Below, one piece after another: positions 53,927 to 64,000 of a stretch of DNA of 64,000 nt. Made by a program: the position numbers and the translations under genes. The notes under the pieces were generated by a model. That model was not told the origin of the DNA. It did not search any database and saw only the letters and a program-made list of their open reading frames with translations. Every line of letters begins with the position of its first letter. Within the stretch, counting starts at the first letter, position 1. Source of the stretch: Anodontia alba (taxonomy: Eukaryota > Mollusca > Bivalvia > Lucinida > Lucinidae); the NCBI GenBank assembly GCA_964016985.1, contig OZ024823.1, positions 114,859,935 through 114,923,934 of the forward strand, in the 5' to 3' direction.

Positions 53927-54028
53927 TCAGTTTGTTCCTAGGTTCAAGATTTTCCCATATTATAATCAAAGTACCTAAGCAAATAGAAAAAATAGCTTTA
54001 AAACATGTGTTTTGCCACATTTTGGAGG

Positions 54029-54229
54029 GTTATCATATCCTTTCGCCGGCAGTAAGGTATTTATGCGTAATTGCTGTCAAATACTTTTTGAACAACCCTC
54101 ACGGCGAGATTAATATAGGCAATTTTCCAGTTCTAGTACCATTTAATACGGTAGTAAACGGGGTAATAATAGTATGAACACCAGCTTTCTAGCATATAAA
54201 GGAAGGGCGCGAAATGCTTCCAAAGTAAG

Positions 54230-54262
<33 letters not shown>

Positions 54263-54437
54263 CAGAACTGTTCGGTTTACCGTTGTACTTTCGTAATGCA
54301 GCCCCGTCAACACCAATCAAGCGCGGCTCAAATGGCCCAGCATACGAAATGCGCAAGAACATGCGAAAGAAAAGGAGCAGAAGAAAGAGAGTAAGGAGGA
54401 AAAATGGGGGATCAAATCGCAAAATGAAAAAAAAAAC

Positions 54438-54500
<63 letters not shown>

Positions 54501-54808
54501 AAACAAAAAAAAAAAAACAAAAACAAAAAAAAAAAAAAAAACAACAACAACAACAAAAAAAAAAAAAAACACAAACAAATCTCCATGCACATACTTTTTC
54601 CCACCGTTACCCCTGCGCCATGACCTTTCGTGAGTGTAAACTTTTGGCAGTGCTTGATTGTGAAGAATAAGTTACCAATTACTTTCATTTTCAAGTAAGC
54701 TATTTTAATCAGTTGCTTATGTTGATGTCCAGAGGTAAATATCCAAACCTACCTCTATTTTGGCTGCATTTTTCAAATCTCTCGGCCATTCTAAGGATAT
54801 GCACTATC
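54029..54808 (+). repeat. Direct duplication P, unit 2 (expanded)
   Basis: TTATCATATCCTTTCGCCGG ... TTTTTGAACAACCCTCACGG ... TTTTCCAGTTCTAGTACCAT ... then an insertion (54185-54577) with an A tract, CGTAATGCAGCCCCGTCAAC, (AC)20 and A-rich DNA ... GCGCCATGACCTTTCGTGAG ... GGCTGCATTTTTC ... CCATTCTAAGGATATGC. Confidence 0.72.
54439..54577. repeat. AC microsatellite followed by A-rich tract
   Basis: (AC)20, then ~98 bp of A with single C, then AAC units. Frames of up to 133 codons here read only low-complexity peptide. Confidence 0.95.
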
Positions 54809-54934
54809 TGCATTCTTGGATTACTGTTTAAACTCCATTAATCCCCAATGAACTCTTCTATCGCATTCCATTTTCAGTATAAATTATAATCTTATTTTTT
54901 TTTTTTGTAAATAATCATTTTATTTTCCAGACAT

Positions 54935-55040
54935 GTCCTGTATTCAATGCAAACTGTGTAGACGCCGCACAATACAGTGCGTGTTCTGGGTCAACGCTGT
55001 TTTTAGAATGTATCTTTTATGGAACTTGACGTATACATGG
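54935..55040. mobile_element. Family D, decayed copy
   Basis: TGTCCTGTATTCAATGCAAA, TGTGTAGACGCCGCACAATA, GTTCTGGGTCAACGCTGTTT. Confidence 0.5.
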
Positions 55041-55343
55041 ATTGGGTAATGAATATGATAAGGTAATATAAAGACATCACGACAGAAGCGGATACAATGG
55101 AAGACTTTTTTGTATTAGGGCTTAAGTTTGGCACAGTTACATTCTGAAATATGACATGCAGGTATCTCTATAATAAATACAGTGGGATATGTCCTAAAGA
55201 CCACATGCAATAAAAAAATTAATTGGAAGGCAAAGGTATGTAAATCAATATGTATTCAGCATCTGTCAAAAGCAGCTACCTTTTGCCCTCCTCATGGGTG
55301 CTTGCTTATCTCCATATCCTGCCATACGCCCTCGCGGGCATTC

Positions 55344-55622
55344 CATTACGAAAACATGCCTATTCTAATATACTGAAAATTTTACCACCAAAAAATGAAA
55401 ATCTTTAGATAAAAAATTCTGATATTGTTCATGATTTTGCTCAAAACATAGATTGTGGGTACTCGTTAGAACTGCCTCGACGAGGCAGTTCTAACGAGTA
55501 CCCACAATCTATGTTTTTGAGCAGAAATAAGAAAAGTAATGTATACCCCTGTAAACCCCAGTTTTACTGTATTCAGGTGGGGTTTAAGGGGGTCAAAGTT
55601 ATATGGGCATGTTTTCGTGATG
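55344..55622 (+). mobile_element. Family A, copy A22
   Basis: CATTACGAAAACATGCC to GGCATGTTTTCGTGATG, complete. Hairpin arms are perfect and carry AACTGCCTCG / CGAGGCAGTT in place of the usual AACCGCCTCG / CGAGGCGGTT: a matched change. Confidence 0.93.
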
Positions 55623-55827
55623 TAGGCAGAATGTTGTACACAGGTTTGGCTGAAGTTTTAATAGTTTAATAAATATTAAACCATCGGAGACTGTAGCCAG
55701 TCTAAACGGTGTTAAGTACATTTAGTCTTATGGTCATCATGTTTTATATTCGAAAATAATAGCTCTGAGTAAAAGAGATAGGTCAACGGACACTGATTTA
55801 ACGCATAAACATGAAAACAGGTATAGA

Positions 55828-56034
55828 AACCCATTTATGCCAAGCGTCCAGTAAAGAGGGATAATGGCAAACAATGTAGATCCAGGGGTCTACACTGTTT
55901 GCATTTAATACTGTTCGTACTTTATTCTTTAAAACATGGTGATAATAAAAAAACTAACCAGACACCACTTCTTTTGGAAGAGGACCTGTCAAAAGAGCTG
56001 AGGTAGCACATTCCATTCGGCATAAATGGGTTAA
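55828..56034 (-). mobile_element. Family D, copy D17
   Basis: Minus orientation: ACCCATTTATGCCAAGCG at the left and GGCATAAATGGGTTAA at the right. The core is short (GGCAAACAATGTAGATCCAG / GGGTCTACACTGTTTGC): its centre is deleted, leaving a smaller hairpin. Confidence 0.82.
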
Positions 56035-56039
56035 AATCA

Positions 56040-57240
56040 GCCTTCGCTGTCCATTTTATACAATCGTTTGATATAGTACACAACAAAGACGGCGATTTGT
56101 CAGTGGGGTGCCTAAATTGGTCTGGCTCTCCCTTTTCTTTCTCCTGTTAGCCATCATGAAGTGGCAACGTCTACAGAAACTGTGATTTGTGTTCACTGCA
56201 ACTGAGGTTTATAGTTTTGAATAATATAATTTTCTTAATTATCAATTTTGAAAATATTATGACTGAGGCCTTAGGATGTATATAAAATTATAAGTCTACC
56301 CAGGAGCTGCCACAATCACAAGGCACAGCCTTCCAGTGGCATCAAAAGAATGGTGGATGTGAGAGTCATTTTCACAGTCCACACACTGCTTAATCAGGAT
56401 TTTTGTTTTACTTTTTTTTTAACTGATTTTTCGCGATACGTATCTTGTTAACTATTCGTTTACAAGAAAACTTCCTTGGATAAAGTTGCATCCAAGGAAG
56501 GCTTTGTAAAACGGATATTTAAAAAGAAAGGTTTCTGGTTTGACAAATTTGTACTTTATTCTGTAATTATATCGACTTTTTTGTACGATTTCTGAAGTTA
56601 TGCAGAATTTTACATCCACTATCTATATACTTTAATGACTGCCAGAGCCTCAGATAAAACGTGTTATTCAGAGATTAAAGATGTACTGTTTTGTGTGATA
56701 TAGAGATAAAAATATGTAAAGTTTCTGTTATATCCGTTTCTTTCTTCATAAGAAAATGTTCTTGAATATCAAGAGAATTGTCTGTGTGAGATGATTATGA
56801 AGTGATCACATACGTTTTCTTTAACAATAATAAGAAAACACAGCTAACAAATCCACATATCTAAAGCCCTACTTTATTCATTTAATTAAATGATAAGGTT
56901 GGATGAAAGATCTTACACAGCAACGACATATTTAGGTGACGATATGCTGTCGATAGTATACATTACATCAACAGTGCACGTGGTTGGCAATCACGGAAAT
57001 TCTGCGGAATTTCTAAAATTTGACAATTTCATCAGTCTAGCAAAATTGTTGAATGTTACAGCAGTGCAAAGTTGTGAAGATGTCCACGCATGTCTTCATT
57101 CATACATGGAGAGCTTTAATGTAAACTTGTATTTAAAAAAATGTTATCGCAAAAAAATTCATTTGACAAAGATTAAATATCCAGTGTTGAGGAGGCGTTT
57201 CTTGTGAGAATCTACATCATATTCATATGTTTTCGTGGAG
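56040..57240. other. Unassigned; includes an unrecognised 105-codon frame
   Basis: 56300-56360 is a GTGATTGTGGC-type fragment (reverse). At 56890-57207 on + an open frame of 105 residues starts MIRLDERSYTATTYLGDDML and ends KIKYPVLRRRFL. Its composition is less biased than the chance frames nearby (SEFLKF-like FLKFDNFISLAKLLN, SCEDVHACLHSYMES), but I recognise no family, and no splice signals or promoter decide the matter. Confidence 0.35.
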
Positions 57241-57242
57241 GA

Positions 57243-57454
57243 TTAACCATTTTAGCCTTTTAGCCCTGTAGAACAAAACAGATGCTTCTGCACACTGTAG
57301 ATCTAGATGAGACGGTCTATAATGAGACGTCTCATCAGGATCTGCACTGTTTACCATTCTGCTCTTGATTTAAAACTTTTGTCCTTTTGGCAGCAAAGGG
57401 TGGTTTGCAGAGATGGAGGAGTCTATTTTAGTAACTCAGGGTTGAAAGGATTAA
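57243..57454 (+). mobile_element. Family D, copy D18
   Basis: TTAACCATTTTAGCCTTTTA to CAGGGTTGAAAGGATTAA. Core CACACTGTAGATCTAGATGA with TCATCAGGATCTGCACTGTT around GAGACGGTCTATAATGAGAC. Confidence 0.78.
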
Positions 57455-57883
57455 GAAATCATCAATGCTATTTGATTCAAAAATGTATACCGTATCTAGA
57501 GTTGTTTTACATTCTATTACTTTCAAGTATTAGAACCAACAGGAAGTCCCGTATATCTTGAATCCACGCGCATTAACGTCCACAATCTAATTAGAATATC
57601 ATATGCCCACGTGCTTCATGCTTTTAAATGAAATTGGATGCAAATTTCTCTTTTTTATTTCAGAAACCACTTCTTAAAGTCGTCTAATTATAGCTGAAAG
57701 CCTTCTAAATATCTGAATACTGAACGCAGCATGCGTCGATTTGTCGTATATTAATATCATATTTATGATAAAACTTTTATCTAGGTTAATATCAAACGCA
57801 TGCTGGGACAGAAATCTCAAATACTTTCAGAATTATATGTACGAGTTATGGTAAACAAATATGCACAACAGTTTGAATACTAA

Positions 57884-57955
57884 CAAGTGTGTGTGTGTGT
57901 GTGTGCGTGTGTGCGTGTGGGCGTGTGCAGCCTGCATGCATGCACGTGTGTGTAA
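57884..57955. repeat. GT-rich microsatellite
   Basis: (GT)n with GC interruptions, ending GCATGCATGCACGTGTGTG. Confidence 0.9.
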
Positions 57956-58293
57956 AAAAGGTAAGAAAAGGAGATCGTTTAATCAGTGACTGGGCGGTAT
58001 CAAATAAAACATGTACAACTAATATGACATAATACACATGATTACATGGACACACACATCACCAAAAGGGAACTGTCTAAAAGCTGCAGAAAACAATACC
58101 CGACAAAGCCGGTTTCTCACATTATACCCAAAGTAGAGGAAATTTGGTACAAACAAGGTACAACAACACATTTGCAATATCTTACATAAAAAGACGTACT
58201 GAAGGGAGACAGATCGACAGAATGAATAATACTGGGGCTTAAAGTACAAAGTTAAACTCGATTTCAATTTCGACCTAAATTCTCATGCAGCTC

Positions 58294-58294
58294 C

Positions 58295-58325
<31 letters not shown>

Positions 58326-58377
58326 ATAATAATAATAAAAAAACAAGAAAACAAACAATAGAAACAAAAATCAAACA

Positions 58378-58408
<31 letters not shown>

Positions 58409-58557
58409 AACAAAAAAAAAACAAAAAACAAAAAAAAAACAACAACAAAAAAACAACAAAAAACAAACAAACAAACCCCTCCCCCCACTCAAAAAAAAAA
58501 AAAAAAAAAAAAATCCCAAACAAAAACAACAACAACAACAAAACAACAACAACAAAA
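58294..58557. repeat. Long A-rich low-complexity tract
   Basis: ~260 bp of A runs with C, AAT and AAC interruptions and one CCCCTCCCCCCA patch. Open frames here are artefacts. Confidence 0.95.
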
Positions 58558-58693
58558 AACGTGCGGTACCATCAGAGAAACATTACAGTAAAACAGAAAT
58601 AATCTCTAAACTGGGAGGAAAAGTAGAGATGGACTCGACTACCTTAAACAATAGTAACGGTTCCTTCCTTATTTTTAATGAAATTCCAAGCAT

Positions 58694-58789
58694 CCAGCGA
58701 GCATACAATGTTGCAACAACGTCGATTCAACGTCTTGACGTTGAATCAACGTTGAATCGACGTTGTTTCAACGTTATGTGCCTGCTGGG
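58694..58789. mobile_element. ACGTTG-type MITE K, copy K3 (clean ends)
   Basis: CCAGCGAGCATACAATGTTG to AACGTTATGTGCCTGCTGG. The body consists almost only of repeated TCAACGT/ACGTTGA words around CGTCTTGACG. Elements with such ends are widespread in animals. Confidence 0.8.
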
Positions 58790-60140
58790 CATAGTCGTTT
58801 CGAAGCACAGAAGGAAGAAAATATAAGGAATAATTTAATGACTAGACACAGCGGCAAAAAGAGATATACAAATAAAGAGTCAATTAGCAAACTATATCCT
58901 TCATCACAGTACGTGTACGTAGTATAATTTATGGTCCTTAGAAGTCCCCGAGTATATTATATGAATTTGTGGAAACGGGGGTAACTTTTCGCTTAGAATT
59001 GGTTTAAACCCCAACCCTATGTATTTTTTTTTTATCTTACTTTGGTCGCCTAACAGTCTTACATAATGGCTGGACTAAAATACAAACTATTTGTCTTCCA
59101 AACTGTATTTTTGTCCTTCCTGATGTCACCTCTGATTTCAACACCGATTGTCTGCGAAGAGACGTTAAAGACCAAAACAAGTTATTTGGATTCTTAACAG
59201 AAAGCTGTATCTGTTGTTTTCATTCTTGTGTATCGTATTTATCTTGCCAAGGGATCCATTACTAGGCTATGTTCTGTGATTGCGGCTGTGCCTGGACATC
59301 TTCTATACCATTTTACATAATTCGAAATTCATGTACATGTTTGAACATGTACTACGAACCAACATGTAACTTACATTATTAATTCTTTGTACCATTTCGA
59401 TCTCGTAGTATTGAGTACTTTTAATTTTTCAAGGGTACAGTAATGGGGTCGAATTTGATATCATACAATGTCAACAGTAACTAACAATTTAATTACATTT
59501 TTATGCTGCAAAGTCCAGGGCAGTGTTCACATGCAAAATACACATAATAGTCATTGATGGAATTACATAGATTGTGGTTACTTGTTGATAAGATTGTAAG
59601 CATTTCAGATTATATAAATTGAAACCATTTCGTATTTCATCGACTGAAATGCTGGAAAAGAAACCGATAAAAACAATGACTAGATTCGGAACATGTTTGT
59701 GTCACCAAATTATTTAATTAACTGAAGCCTTGAAGTGATGATAGTATGCAACGTTTAGACACTATGCAATTTTATAACTGGACCTGAAGCAACGGTAAAT
59801 CGTGTTTATTAATTTATAATTTAAAAAAAAATCGTGATCTTGCCAAACATGAAATTACGAAGATGCATAAACAATTGGAGGACTTAGAAACAAACAACCG
59901 AAAATAGCATAATATACACACATTTCTTATTGATTGCAACTTGTTTCGTTGTCATTTTAAAAGAAACTTTATTCTAACCATAAGTATTTCTTCTGTAAAG
60001 AAGTCGGTTGCACCCATTGCTAATTAAATGATTACTGAAGAATGCTTGACTAACGCATACACGCACTGCCATTTTGAGTATGCGCTGCCTCAAGAGTAAG
60101 GGTATGTGACGAACATTTAGCTCTAATTGGACTATACTTT
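58790..60140. other. No recognisable feature
   Basis: One GTGATTGCGGCTGTGCCTGG fragment at 59277. Otherwise AT-rich unassigned sequence. Confidence 0.45.
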
Positions 60141-60149
60141 TCGCAATCA

Positions 60150-60312
60150 ACTTCCCTTTCGTCCCTGCATTTCGGAAGTGGACTCCTCTATCACTGAAAT
60201 TTGGACATACCATTCTTTCAAATAGTCGCGTCAGTCAGAAATAAAACATTGAGTGGCAAACTGAAGATCCTGATAGGACGTCTCATCTAGATCTACACTG
60301 TTTGCTAAAGTA
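60150..60312 (+). mobile_element. Family D, decayed copy D19
   Basis: CTTTCGTCCCTGCATTTCGG, AAATTTGGACATACC, GGCAAACTGAAGATCCTGAT and CATCTAGATCTACACTGTTT. Confidence 0.6.
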
Positions 60313-60335
60313 TCAGGTTTGGCTTGCATGATTTA

Positions 60336-60717
60336 GGGGATAACTGCATTCAGATTTGGCATTTGGGGAGGTAAATCGGCGGTTTTACGGTCGGAAATTT
60401 CGTTTTACGGCGACGCGTCAGCGGAGCCGTAAAACGTAATTTGCGACCGTAAAACCGCCGATTTACCTCCCCAAATGACAAATTTGATGCAGTTATCCCC
60501 ATTCTAATGCATTTATTCATTTTTTTCTATTGAAAAAATGTAGTATTTGCACAAAACGACAAGTGCTGTGAGCTGCGTAAAACCAAATGCCAACCAATGA
60601 GAAGCGACGTTACGTGATGACGTCGGATTTGCGACAGTATATCGCAGAATATACCGTCGCAAATTTTTGACTTTATCCAATCAGACGTCGCGTTACATAC
60701 GCGAGTGCATTAGAATG
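60336..60717. mobile_element. Foldback MITE J (two hairpin modules)
   Basis: Module 1 (60336-60500): GGGGATAACTGCATTCAGAT against TTGATGCAGTTATCCCC, inner arms GGTAAATCGGCGGTTTTACG with complement and an ACGCGTCAGCGG loop. Module 2 (60500-60717): CATTCTAATGCATT against AGTGCATTAGAATG, inner hairpin ATTTGCGACAGTATAT with ATATACCGTCGCAAAT. The modules abut exactly, so they may be one composite element or one inserted at the edge of the other. CG-rich arms contrast with the AT-rich surroundings. Confidence 0.72.
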
Positions 60718-60951
60718 ATTGTTTTATTACAGGGTTGACTGCTGTATTGTATTTTTCCGTCTTTCCCTTTGGTGCCGGGGGCTGGATGTGGATTTGATGG
60801 TATCACTTCCTGAGTTCTATTATTTACTTTGACTAGAAAACGGCTTGCTCTAGAATTTCATTTGTTTCGTGCTGTCGAGTCCTCATCGTTGTTTCATCTC
60901 TGTAATTTGTTGACTTTTTGTGTTCTCGGAGATGTAGCACTGATGAGGTAG

Positions 60952-61314
60952 GACGCCTTCATGCGGACTGAACAAATTATGTGACTAAACCGCGGCAGAA
61001 GTAAGGGCGAGGATTGTGGCCACGTAAAATCGATTTAAGCCCCAAGTGAAATTCTTTTCACTGACCGTTCCAAGGCGGTTCTTCTGTCATGGTTTATTTT
61101 TGTTATAGTTCGTCTTTGAATGTGTGTGTGTCGCTTACATCTTTTTGTTTTGGATAGCCATTTGGCCACTTTGTGGGAAAGTAACCGTCCGTTTGGTTTT
61201 CTGCTAATGATGTTTCCGTTAGGGTCCAGTTATTTCGTGTTTGTGTTTCTTTCCCTTTGATGTCTCTGATGGGAGGTGTGGAATAATTGTATCGATTCCT
61301 GATCATTGCCCTCC
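60952..61314 (-). repeat. Dispersed repeat M, copy 4
   Basis: Reverse of M3: CTTCATGCGGACTGAACAAA, GGGCGAGGATTGTGGCCACG, ACTGACCGTTCCAAGGCGG, TTGGATAGCCATTTGGCCAC and TGATCATTGCCCTCCTTTCT. It abuts the reverse transcriptase pseudogene, whose 5' part it has replaced or displaced. Confidence 0.7.
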
Positions 61315-61325
61315 TTTCTATTTTG

Positions 61326-63590
61326 GTGAACATTATCGCAGAATTAAAAAGCCTAAAAGTATTGATACTTTTCTTTAACAACATTTTAAACGTACAGACC
61401 ATTCTCCTATTAATGTGTCAGTGCAACCAGTTGAGAAAATTAACTATGATGAAAACTCTTCTTTAAAACTCAAACATATCAAAAGACATCAAACTGAATT
61501 AAAATGGATTAAATTATTGCAAACACCATTTCCACTGGGATTTAATAATAACATTTACCAAGAATGTAATATTTCTAAAATGCCTGATTTTGACGTAAGC
61601 ATAGAAACCATGGTTTCAGAAAAATGGAAATTCAAAGAAAAAAAAACAAAAAAAAACAAAACAAAACAAAACAAAAAAAACTGCTCTCCGTTCATATAAA
61701 AAAAAAGAAAAAAAGATAACAACAACAACATTTTATTAAAATTTCTTTCATAAATAAGGTAATCGAATGCATTAATTTACCTAGTATCTTTAATGACACA
61801 TATATAGCTTCATCAATACCTAATACTTTCAAAAATAGGGAATCTCCAATTATTTGTTATAAATATAACAAGCCCATGTGAAATACTATTTTTAACTTCA
61901 ATATGCTTGTTTCAGATCATGACATTCATACTAACACCCCTGATGCATGAGATAGTAAATACTTTATGTTTAATTATCCTGCAGCTTGACATGTCATTAC
62001 AATAAAGTCATTTCAGATCCAAGAATTCTTAAAATAGATTGTTAGGGCCTGAAATACAACCTAATCATATAGATTTAAATTAGTGTAGAAAAGAAATAGC
62101 GTCTGCACTGAAAGATTTTGGTAATCGGTGCTGTTAACGAGAATATTTTGAAATGAAAATTAAACATTTAATATTAACGCTAGACGTATTAAATTTTATT
62201 CCTAAATAATAATCTGTCACTACCTAAACCTAAATCTTCTTTCCGTCGTCTGAAGCAGGCTATTCAAAAATTTCATAGAAAGTATGTTTTGGTTCCAGGT
62301 GACAAGGCCGCAAAAACCGTAGTCGTTGTTTGACGGCTACATTATATAAATACATTGAAATAGAGACCAAGGCCTGTAGACTTCGGAAGAAGAGCAATCA
62401 GTCTGTTTAGGTACTGCAACTATTTAGCCCTGAAGTTTTCTGTTAATGTTAAAACATATAAAGCAAGGGTTATGGCTTATTCAAGATCCTGTACCACTGT
62501 TGAAGACTCAATCAAACCGAGTCTCCAATTTTCGTGATTTTATGTGTTCTTTGTTTCCAAGTCAAGAGGATTTCAAGCATCCAGTTTGTCAACATATGAT
62601 TTTTCTAAATCATAATTTAATCACACAAAAACTTACAGACTTACTAGAGAGTATGTTTCAAAGGAAAGGGTCTCCGTATTTTGCTTGTAATGGTAGGAAT
62701 GCATTCTTAACTTCTAGTGATCAAAACGGTTTAATTATGGTCTTGTCAAAGCGTTTGTGACTCATTATCATACCTTTTAGACAACATTTTCATTTGATTT
62801 GGCACTAAGTTACAGAACAAAAATGGTAAGAATTTTGATGGGTACTAATTGTACTCCTCTTGTAGCAGATTTGTTTTTGTTTCGTTATGAAAGAGATTTT
62901 ATGATGTCACTTTTTGATGATACACAAGCTGATATTATTGAAACCTTTAACTCAACTTCCAAATATTTGACGACTTTTGAATATCGACAATCCTTACTTT
63001 AATGGAAATGGTCACTCAAATTTATCCTACTGAATTGCAATTGAACAAAACTAATTCTACTGATACCAAAGCCGCATTTTTAGACTTGCATTTAATAATT
63101 GTTACCGGTTTTGTGTCATCTAAAAGTTATGACAAACGCGATGATTTTGAATTTGGCATTGCTAATTTCCCGTTTTTGGATTGCGAAGTTCCTCGTACCC
63201 CTCTTTCGGTGTTTACATTTCTCAGCTTATTCGGTTTGCAAAGATGTCTAGTCATTTATCAAACTTTAATGCTCATAACAAAACTTTGACTGTCAAACTT
63301 TACTAACAGAAGTATCGATATCATAGATTTAGGACAGCTTTTTCTAAGTTGTATTGTCACCACTACGAATTAGACTAAAACGCTTCTGTTGCAAGGCCTA
63401 TCGGAACCTGAATTTTATAATGACTTAAGGTAGAAATTTAGAAAAAAAAATGTACGAAAATCAGAATTTTCTGATAATATGATTGCCATATGTTATAAAT
63501 GAAAGGGTTATAACATTGATGTCATAAAAAGTATATTTGCTTAGCGGTTAATCTAATCAAGGTTGACCATTTTGCTTATTTATGTCTTTA
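61326..63590 (+). pseudogene. Decayed GIY-YIG/reverse transcriptase retroelement (RT2)
   Basis: Pieces in order: EHYRRIKKPKSIDTF (61326-61370) and HFKRTDHSPINVSVQPVEK, then LKHIKRHQTELKWIKLLQTP, the tail of a GIY-YIG domain; 61755-62040 with IPNTFKNRESPIICYKYNKP; 62260-62320 with FHRKYVLVPGDKAAK; 62446-62760 (LITQKLTDLLESMFQRKGSP); 62799-63002 with ILMGTNCTPLVADLFLFRYE, the RT B motif; 63002-63289 (QIYPTELQLNKTNSTDTKAA, SYDKRDDFEFGIANFPFLD); and a decayed tail to 63585. It has many stops and frameshifts. At 62968-62972 one base is missing where the catalytic YxDD would be read, so the frame turns into YLTTFEYRQSLL and stops. A different subfamily from RT1 (different motif wording), with the same domain order. 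The 5' part of GIY-YIG is cut off by repeat M4. Confidence 0.8.
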
Positions 63591-63910
63591 ATTGAAGCCA
63601 TTGGGTCGGGATTCAGAATCATGATGGCCCAGACTTAAAAACTATTCATTAGATGGTCTGGGCCGGAACATTTTATGTCTATAGCTTGGCTCAACGGGAA
63701 TCAACTGGTAATTGTCTTTTGCTCCAGTATTCCAGTGGTGTTGTTTGAAAACCAAGGGATTTCCAAGTGTCTCAGTACGTTGTTTCTGTTGACTTCCCGT
63801 CTTTGCTTCATTGTAGGCTTTACCTGTGATTTAGTTACTAACTGTAATGATTCATGGATGAAATAGAAGACCTCCACACAGACCAAATAAATAAATGTTT
63901 TTAACACTGT
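63591..63910. other. No recognisable feature
   Basis: Possibly 3' untranslated remains of RT2; no poly(A) tail or element end is seen. Confidence 0.35.
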
Positions 63911-63914
63911 TGAA

Positions 63915-64000
63915 GCTATGGTGAGGTTGGAATCTTGTAAAGCTAGCTTAAGCCGCCAAATAATCCATTACTGACCGTTCCAAGGCGGTACTTCCATTGT
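63915..64000 (-). repeat. Dispersed repeat M, copy 5 (runs out of window)
   Basis: AAGCTAGCTTAAGCCGCC and TACTGACCGTTCCAAGGCGG match M4 and the 25800-25900 copy. Confidence 0.55.

Noticed and set aside
54189..54694. Phe/Val/Cys-rich and Lys/Thr-rich frames up to 133 codons (also 51407, 58264, 58283, 48678, 42841)
   Set aside because: Translations of A-rich tracts and AC/GT microsatellites.
3622..55622. CRISPR array, suggested by many copies of the same palindromic repeat
   Set aside because: Copies are kilobases apart, in both orientations, ~280 bp long with terminal inverted repeats, and the DNA is animal nuclear.

Overview
Animal nuclear DNA, AT-rich and non-coding in character, most like a bivalve mollusc. 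The reasons are the density of short foldback DNA transposons, tRNA-headed SINEs, Tc1/mariner remnants and decayed reverse transcriptases with a GIY-YIG nuclease, all of the sort common in bivalves. This placement is from recognition of repeat families, not from a search. There is no rRNA, no convincing tRNA gene, no bacterial gene and no CRISPR array. Only one candidate host gene fragment is seen (two exons, 37811-38427). The window is essentially an archive of transposable elements.

The dominant element (family A here) is a ~280 bp foldback with 12-bp terminal inverted repeats (CATYACGAAAAC), a long central hairpin and a second small hairpin carrying a TATA-like motif. I count 22 copies, 12 on + and 10 on -. 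Other families are: B (~325 bp, CAGTYGACTCTCG ends, TA target), C (~107 bp near-perfect palindrome, CCCAG ends), D (~220 bp, ends like TTAACCCATTTATGCC, with a palindrome in the middle), E (~340 bp, CAGTGAACCCTC ends), G and N (diffuse dispersed repeats), H, I, J and K (single or few foldbacks), L (a 1.4-kb element with 170-bp tandem units), M (~370-bp dispersed repeat), O (~1-kb element with inverted ends) and T (a 2-kb block of ~455-bp tandem units).

Layout. 1-2345: reverse transcriptase pseudogene (-), GIY-YIG part first. 3.5-12.5 kb: A, B, C, D, G, H, N and a SINE. 14.3-16.4 kb: tandem block T. 18-23.5 kb: nested insertions, including A inside O inside A, and a 1203-bp Tc1-like transposon with a DD34E transposase inside another A. 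24-32.7 kb: M, A, L (with M nested), E. 33-40 kb: C, B, I, A and the candidate host exons. 40-46 kb: SINEs and a run of D copies. 46.3-50.2 kb: B, A and two mariner remnants. 51-58.6 kb: low-complexity A-rich tracts, a ~0.5-kb direct duplication, A, D. 58.7-64 kb: K, D, J, M and a second reverse transcriptase pseudogene (+).

The nesting gives a relative history. G and N were hit by A; A was hit by B, by Tc1 and by O; O was later hit by A again. The most interesting features are that A appears to insert without a target duplication, that A and the otherwise different family E share one hairpin core, and that the two arms of several palindromes carry matched changes.
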